Position numbers and translations under genes: made by a program
In this document: positions 5,741-9,129 of the stretch, piece by piece
Numbering within the stretch: position 1 is the stretch's first letter
How the letters are laid out: each line of letters opens with the position of its first letter
The notes under the pieces: model-generated
The model's input: only the letters and a program-made list of their open reading frames with translations
What the model was told of the DNA's origin: nothing
Database searches by the model: none
Assembly (NCBI GenBank): GCA_028691595.1
Contig: JAQUZA010000109.1
Span: 1 to 9,129, forward strand
Direction of reading: 5' to 3'
Length of the DNA stretch: 9,129 nt
Source: Candidatus Rifleibacteriota bacterium
Lineage (GTDB): Bacteria; Muiribacteriota; Ozemobacteria; Ozemobacterales; Ozemobacteraceae

Positions 5741-6718
5741 ATGAAAACCCTTGTTTTTACCTGTGGCCCGGCATCAGAAGATGCAGAAAACCTGCGTCGA
5801 CTCTGTGAGACGGCTTCTTCACTCCGGCTGAACATTGCTCACCTTCAGGCTGCCAGTCTTGAGCTCTGGCTCGAAAGGCTTGTCAAGATGCGGGCCGAGG
5901 TTGGTCGCGAGTTTCGTATTATTCTCGATCTGCAGGGCGCAAAGGTTCGTATTGGCCGCTTTCCTGATGTTCAGAGACTGCCTGAAAAAGTCGAGCTGTT
6001 TTTGGGTGAGCAGTCTGATGTAGATGGGCGCATTCCGGTTCCTGCTGCAAGCGTTTTTGCGCATACATCACCAGGTGACCGCCTGCTGCTTAATGACCGC
6101 CGGGTGATTGTTAAAATTACCCACAAAACAGAAGGTGTACTTACGGCGGTGGTTGAACAGAACGGCCCTCTCAGTAGTGGAAAGGGCTTGAATTCGCCTG
6201 ACCGGGGTTTTGAACTTGCCAGAGTTACGCCGCAAGATGCTGAAGCCATTGAGTTAAGCCGCCATATTGCCGGGCTCGATTACGCAATCTCTTTTGTCGC
6301 CGATGGCAGCGAAATCAGCCTGTTTCGACCCCTTATCGATGAGAAGCATCGCCTGATCGCAAAAATTGAACGCCAGGCTGCTTTCGAGCATCTTGCGGCT
6401 ATTGCAGCCAATTTTGCTGAATTGTGGCTCTGTCGTGGCGATCTGGGCGCAGAATGCGGGCTTAAAAAACTTGGCGAAATGCAGAAGAGGTTTGTTGCTG
6501 CCATTCCTCAGTTACAACGCCCCTGCATTCTGGCAGGCGAAGTATTAGGTTCGATGGTAACCAGGCCTGCTCCCTCACGTGCCGAGATCGTTCAGCTGCA
6601 TGATGCCATGAATTGCGGCTTTTCCGGCATGGTTCTTTCTGATGAAACCGCCTGCGGTCAGCATGTTCAGGCTGTTATAGAATTTGTCAGATTCTTCTTT
6701 AACGATGAACGGCAGTAA
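5741..6718 (+). CDS. Short pyruvate-kinase-like protein, probably divergent in function
   Basis: The 325-residue product follows pyruvate kinase from the N-terminus: FTCGPAS (6-12), SLRLNIAH (27-34), LDLQGAKVRIG (62-72), a B-domain-like part with GDRLLLNDRR (112-121), SSGKGLNSP (145-153), ISFVADG, then AKIERQ (K208, E210), CRGDLG (231-236) and LSDETACG (299-306). It ends there, so the C-terminal allosteric domain of roughly 140 residues found in normal enzymes (about 470 residues) is absent. The A-T-Q-M-L-x-S-M block reads A-G-E-V-L-G-S-M, losing the active-site Thr, and the T of D-T-x-G is Leu64. The catalytic Lys and Mg-binding Glu/Asp remain. It may be a weak pyruvate kinase or a related enolpyruvate/phosphate-transfer enzyme. 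It starts 12 nt after the phosphatase with no clear ribosome binding site and overlaps the next gene. Confidence 0.8.
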   Translation: MKTLVFTCGPASEDAENLRRLCETASSLRLNIAHLQAASLELWLERLVKMRAEVGREFRIILDLQGAKVRIGRFPDVQRLPEKVELFLGEQSDVDGRIPVPAASVFAHTSPGDRLLLNDRRVIVKITHKTEGVLTAVVEQNGPLSSGKGLNSPDRGFELARVTPQDAEAIELSRHIAGLDYAISFVADGSEISLFRPLIDEKHRLIAKIERQAAFEHLAAIAANFAELWLCRGDLGAECGLKKLGEMQKRFVAAIPQLQRPCILAGEVLGSMVTRPAPSRAEIVQLHDAMNCGFSGMVLSDETACGQHVQAVIEFVRFFFNDERQ

Positions 6719-7553
6719 CAGTCGTATTGTCTGGCCCCATTTTGCACGGCGATCAGACTTTGGCCCAGGTCTGAAATCTTCAATGCAGATGCGGGTGTCG
6801 GCCATATTCAGCTCCGGATTTGATGCCAGAAACGCAGACTGTCTGATGTTTTTTACCTCAGACACGCAGTCTCTGCATCCGCTGAGTCTTCTTGTTCCGG
6901 CTTCAGTTGTCGATCTTGTTTTTCAGGATTGCCTGATATCTCTTTCTGAGGGCTCTCTTAGTTTTGCCGCTGCCAACGGTCGAAGGTATGACCTCGTTGA
7001 AACTGATCCGGTAAAGGTTCCAGATGCCTGCAGTATCGCAGACCTGAAACTGATACAAGAAAATCTCAAGATGCTGATTGCCAGCCTCAAACTTTTTGGC
7101 AGAAGGTCGATTATTCTCGATCTTGTACTCGGCTGCAACACCGAAAAAAATATTCTTTCAGGTGCCGAGACCATTATTTTCGCTGCAAACCCTGATTTGA
7201 ATTCCCTTGCAGGCTTTATCGGTGCCGGCGAAGGCCTTACTCCGGCTTTTGATGACTTTTTGACCGGTATGCTTTTTGTTGACCGCTTCACCCTAATCAA
7301 CCGCATTAACATGCCAGACGACTTCTTTGCGAACATCAGCCGGCGCACAACCGTTCAATCATTGCAGCAACTGGGTTTTGCGGCCAATGGCAAGCTTTCT
7401 TTGCGCTTTGAGAGTTTTATAGGTGAATTCATGAGTCGCAATTTAAAATCGGCAGACATAGTCAAAATAATCAATTGCGGCCATTCATCAGGCACAGACA
7501 TTCTCTGTGGGATCTGGCATTACCTTGATCAGACAATAAACAGATCTAACTGA
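6705..7553 (+). CDS. DUF2877 protein, AllH-like (oxamate carbamoyltransferase component family)
   Basis: The ATG at 6705 gives 282 residues and overlaps the preceding gene by 14 nt. A TTG at 6684 would add seven residues, and an ATG at 6783 is also possible because the conserved part begins near MQMRVSAIFSSGF. Family hallmarks are GAGEGLTPAFDDFLTG, about residues 178-193, corresponding to the G-x-G-x-G-L-T-P-x-x-D-D-F-L-x-G signature, and a C-terminal INCGHSSGTDILCGI block. RRTTVQSLQQLGFAANG matches the conserved TT...L..A..G segment. E. coli AllH (YlbF) in this family works with AllF and AllG in oxamate transcarbamylation in allantoin catabolism; neither partner is encoded here. The exact activity is therefore open. 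The overlap implies co-expression with the pyruvate-kinase-like protein, perhaps as a two-protein metabolic unit. Confidence 0.8.
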   Translation: MNGSNSRIVWPHFARRSDFGPGLKSSMQMRVSAIFSSGFDARNADCLMFFTSDTQSLHPLSLLVPASVVDLVFQDCLISLSEGSLSFAAANGRRYDLVETDPVKVPDACSIADLKLIQENLKMLIASLKLFGRRSIILDLVLGCNTEKNILSGAETIIFAANPDLNSLAGFIGAGEGLTPAFDDFLTGMLFVDRFTLINRINMPDDFFANISRRTTVQSLQQLGFAANGKLSLRFESFIGEFMSRNLKSADIVKIINCGHSSGTDILCGIWHYLDQTINRSN

Positions 7554-7584
7554 TATTTAAGTGTCCCAAATGTCTGACTTGCTG

Positions 7585-7593
7585 TGGTAAAAT
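7585..7593 (+). promoter_or_regulatory. Candidate extended -10 promoter for the zinc-ribbon gene
   Basis: TGGTAAAAT fits TGn-TAnAAT and sits 27 nt before the ATG at 7621, in a 67-nt gap. No -35 match is seen. The downstream leader contains AATTCATCATC, and AATTCATCA also occurs just after the promoter candidate of the STAS operon, which hints at a shared promoter style. Confidence 0.4.
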
Positions 7594-7620
7594 AGCTTAA
7601 ATTCATCATCGAGGTGTCAC

Positions 7621-8244
7621 ATGTTCTGCCCGATCTGCAAAGGAGAATTCCGCGAAGGTTTTACTGAATGCACTGGCTGCCAGGTGAATCTGGTTGCCAA
7701 TCTTGATAATATTACCGAAAAAATTAAGGGTGAGTTTCTTTTGTGTCACGGCTGTGAGCGGGAATTTCATGATATCGAGCTCGATCATTGCCCTGGCTGC
7801 GGCCTCAAACTGGTTAGAGCAGTTTTGCATGATGATACTTATGTTTTTCTTGAAGAGCCGGTCATGGAATTCGCCCCGGAAGAACCCGAGGGTGCCTGCG
7901 ACCATTTTGATTACTTTGTCGACATCGACGATGCTGATGCGGTGGTCGTTCTTGAATCTGAAGATCTGGCACTCCTGACCCGAATCCAGGAAATCCTCAA
8001 CGAGGCAAAAATAAGCTTCTGTTTTAAACCGGCCGAAGATACACCCAGCACCTCTCTTGGCAGCATATTCGGAGTTGGCAGCCCTCTGGCGAGAAGCTTT
8101 CCGCGTGTGGTTGTTCAGCGTGCGAATGAGGCTGCAGCTCTCAATATTATTGCCAATCACCCTGAGCTAGATCTGTTTGGGGTTCCAGAAGAGCTTCTTG
8201 AAGGCGAAGACGACGAATCCGAAGAGGGTTACGAAGAAGACTGA
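7621..8244 (+). CDS. Double zinc-ribbon protein with DUF2007-like domain and acidic tail
   Basis: The 207-residue cytoplasmic protein opens with two treble-clef or ribbon-type metal sites: C3-x2-C6 with C17-x2-C20, and C42-x2-C45 with C57-x2-C60. A variable acidic stretch follows (about 70-105). Residues 106-180 (AVVVLESEDLALLTRIQEILNEAKI ... RVVVQRANEAAALNIIANH) look like the DUF2007/putative signal-transducing fold: strand, helix, strand, then a V-V-V-Q strand and a helix. The tail from about 189 is strongly acidic. GAGG six bases before ATG 7621 supports the start. It has its own candidate promoter and is followed by a 156-nt gap, so it may be monocistronic. The function is unknown; a protein- or nucleic-acid-binding adaptor is possible but unproven. 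Confidence 0.8.
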   Translation: MFCPICKGEFREGFTECTGCQVNLVANLDNITEKIKGEFLLCHGCEREFHDIELDHCPGCGLKLVRAVLHDDTYVFLEEPVMEFAPEEPEGACDHFDYFVDIDDADAVVVLESEDLALLTRIQEILNEAKISFCFKPAEDTPSTSLGSIFGVGSPLARSFPRVVVQRANEAAALNIIANHPELDLFGVPEELLEGEDDESEEGYEED

Positions 8245-8346
8245 GCCGAATTATTTGTGCCGCAATTATAACCGGGCAGAAGGCCTTGAATGCGAAAATC
8301 TGACCAGGAATTGCTGTTGTTTGTACCAGTGGCTGGCGGAAATTCG

Positions 8347-8365
8347 TATATTGTGTTACAATATA
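8347..8365 (+). promoter_or_regulatory. Perfect inverted repeat overlapping the -10 region: candidate operator
   Basis: TATATTGT-GTT-ACAATATA is a perfect 8-bp inverted repeat with a 3-bp centre. It overlaps both possible -10 elements of the tryparedoxin-like gene, so a protein bound there would block RNA polymerase. There is no T-run immediately after it and the stem is AT-rich, which argues against a terminator. The regulator is unknown. Confidence 0.45.
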
Positions 8366-8367
8366 AT
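8354..8367 (+). promoter_or_regulatory. Promoter -10 region for the tryparedoxin-like gene
   Basis: TGTTACAAT (8354-8362) fits an extended -10, and a consensus TATAAT (8362-8367) overlaps its end. Neither has a clear -35 at 16-18 bp. Transcription would start around 8369-8374, giving a leader of about 30 nt. The rest of the 156-nt gap (8245-8400) shows no RNA gene or convincing terminator. Confidence 0.5.
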
Positions 8368-8400
8368 ACTGAGATATTGAAGTTTTAAATGTGAGGTACT

Positions 8401-8955
8401 ATGAACGCGAAAAATCTTAAGATTGCTTTGCAACGCACTCTGGTCATTCTACTGTTTCTTGTGGCTGCGGGCAATGTTTTTGCCACCGGAAATTCTGTCG
8501 CTCAGCCTGTTCTCGATGAGTTTTTTCCTGATGGTCTGATCGATGCAGACCAGCAGTATTACGACAACGACAGGCTTGAAGGAAAGGTTTTTGCACTTTA
8601 TTTCTCTGCCAGCTGGTGCCGTGGTTGTGCAGCTTTTTCACGTATTCTTGTGCCTTTCCGAAATCGTCACCAGGAAAATTTCGAAGTTGTTCTGGTGGGT
8701 TTCGATCATAGCGCGATCGAAATGCAGTCATACATGAAGACCTACGAAATGCTCTGGCCCGCCATCGCCTGGGATAACCCGGCAAGATTGGCTGTTAAAG
8801 AACGCTTTCAGGTCTCTGAAATTCCGGCTCTGATTGTAATTGCCCCGGATGGCCGTGTTATTACCACCGAAGGTTATAAACAGATCGATCACATGGGCGA
8901 TGCCGCCCTCGAAAACTGGCTTAAAATTGCTCAGAGCGGTTCAGATGGTGATTGA
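8401..8955 (+). CDS. Exported tryparedoxin/nucleoredoxin-like thioredoxin-fold protein
   Basis: The 184-residue product begins with a Sec signal peptide: basic n-region (MNAKNLKIALQR), hydrophobic core (13-24) and probable cleavage after VFA (residues 26-28). The mature part is a thioredoxin fold with SASWCRGCAAF (active site C73-R-G-C76), FEVVLVGFD, and the cis-Pro loop EIPALIV (P142). The segment MLWPAIAWD and the terminal PDGRVITTEG match tryparedoxin/nucleoredoxin-like proteins, whose usual site is WCPPC; WCRGC is a variant. It likely reduces or exchanges disulfides outside the cytoplasmic membrane. TGAGGT just before ATG 8401 is a good ribosome binding site. Its stop overlaps the start of a membrane-protein gene (TGATG), which may encode an electron donor or anchor (inference). 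Confidence 0.88.
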   Translation: MNAKNLKIALQRTLVILLFLVAAGNVFATGNSVAQPVLDEFFPDGLIDADQQYYDNDRLEGKVFALYFSASWCRGCAAFSRILVPFRNRHQENFEVVLVGFDHSAIEMQSYMKTYEMLWPAIAWDNPARLAVKERFQVSEIPALIVIAPDGRVITTEGYKQIDHMGDAALENWLKIAQSGSDGD

Positions 8956-9116
8956 TGCCGAGGCTTAGCCCGCTATCCACACCGGTGACGGTTGAATATC
9001 GCACCAAATTCGAAAGATTTCTATTCCCGGCAGCATTTGCAGCGCTGCTGGGAATTATTTTTTCGTTGGTGAATTTTTTCTGGGTCACGGGCTATTTTCA
9101 TGAGTTCAGCCTTTGG
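8955..9116 (+). CDS. N-terminal fragment of a membrane protein (3' truncated by contig end)
   Basis: ATG 8955 overlaps the preceding stop as TGATG, the classic arrangement for translational coupling. Fifty-four residues are readable before the adapter: a polar, basic N-terminus (MPRLSPLSTPVTVEYRTKFE) followed by a long hydrophobic segment from about 22 to 47 (FLFPAAFAALLGIIF then SLVNFFWVTGYF), most likely a membrane helix with the N-terminus inside. The family cannot be recognised. Being coupled to an exported thioredoxin-fold protein, it could belong to an envelope redox pathway, but nothing seen proves that. Residues encoded after 9116 (RSEE) come from adapter sequence and should be ignored. 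Confidence 0.6.
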
Positions 9117-9129
9117 AGATCGGAAGAGC
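9117..9129. other. Illumina TruSeq adapter remnant at contig end (artefact)
   Basis: AGATCGGAAGAGC is identical to the first 13 bases of the standard Illumina TruSeq adapter and sits exactly at the last base of the sequence. A chance exact match at that position is very unlikely. It marks untrimmed adapter read-through, so the biological sequence ends at 9116. Confidence 0.93.

Noticed and set aside
6923..7348. Minus-strand open frame of 141 residues
   Set aside because: It is antisense to the DUF2877 gene, whose conserved motifs span it; its Arg/Ser-rich product looks like a frame shadow.
7606..8160. Long open frame on the minus strand, 184 residues
   Set aside because: It lies antisense over the zinc-ribbon gene, which has clear CxxC motifs and a ribosome binding site; the antisense product has no recognisable domain.
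8326..8336. Short hairpin CCAG-TGG-CTGG after the zinc-ribbon gene as a terminator
   Set aside because: A four-base stem with no T-run following is too weak to call.
8177..8380. Small open frame in the gap after the zinc-ribbon gene
   Set aside because: Its start is inside the acidic tail of the preceding gene, it has no ribosome binding site, and the product is Asn/Arg/Cys-rich without family resemblance.
1..9129. CRISPR array, tRNA/rRNA, insertion sequence or attachment site
   Set aside because: No repeated spaced units, cloverleaf-like segments, transposase motifs or terminal repeats were seen on reading through both strands.

Overview
The window looks like a complete short metagenomic contig from an uncultivated bacterium. 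GC appears close to 50% by eye. Every supported gene lies on the + strand, and the last 13 bases are an exact match to the start of the Illumina TruSeq adapter, so biological sequence probably ends at 9116. Lineage cannot be fixed from the sequence. An exported redox protein, a multi-spanning membrane flavo-iron-sulfur reductase and a diiron oxygen-sensor-like protein suggest an anaerobe or microaerobe with a cell envelope rich in redox chemistry. Stand-alone diiron sensors of this kind are best known from spirochaetes, but that is weak taxonomic evidence.

Layout, left to right. Positions 2-91 are the last codons of an HU-like DNA-binding protein with a Lys/Ala-rich tail, followed by a good intrinsic terminator (125-165). 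Positions 364-2304 encode an unusual fusion: an N-terminal anchor, an FMN-binding domain, a NosR/RdhC-like membrane core with two CxxxCP motifs, one more membrane segment, and a complete nitroreductase domain. After a short gap with a candidate extended -10 promoter comes a tight run of six genes (2398-7553; gaps of 14, 26, 6 and 12 nt and a 14-nt overlap). They encode a STAS anti-anti-sigma-like protein, a cyclic-nucleotide-binding domain fused to a CpaE/MinD-like ATPase, a stand-alone diiron metallo-beta-lactamase-fold (ODP-like) protein, an RsbU/SpoIIE-type PP2C phosphatase, a shortened pyruvate-kinase-like protein and an AllH-like DUF2877 protein. Then come a double zinc-ribbon/DUF2007-like protein (7621-8244), an exported tryparedoxin-like protein (8401-8955), and the start of a membrane protein that runs off the contig (8955-9116).

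How they may work together (inference). STAS protein plus PP2C phosphatase are two of the three parts of a partner-switching module. The diiron protein and the CNB/CpaE-like ATPase sit between them, so the cassette could convert oxygen or redox state into phosphorylation control of the STAS protein, with the ATPase as a membrane-recruited element. The matching anti-sigma kinase is not in the window. The pyruvate-kinase-like and DUF2877 genes are probably co-transcribed but have no obvious mechanistic link to the signalling genes. The fusion reductase, the diiron protein and the exported thioredoxin-fold protein give the region an overall redox theme.
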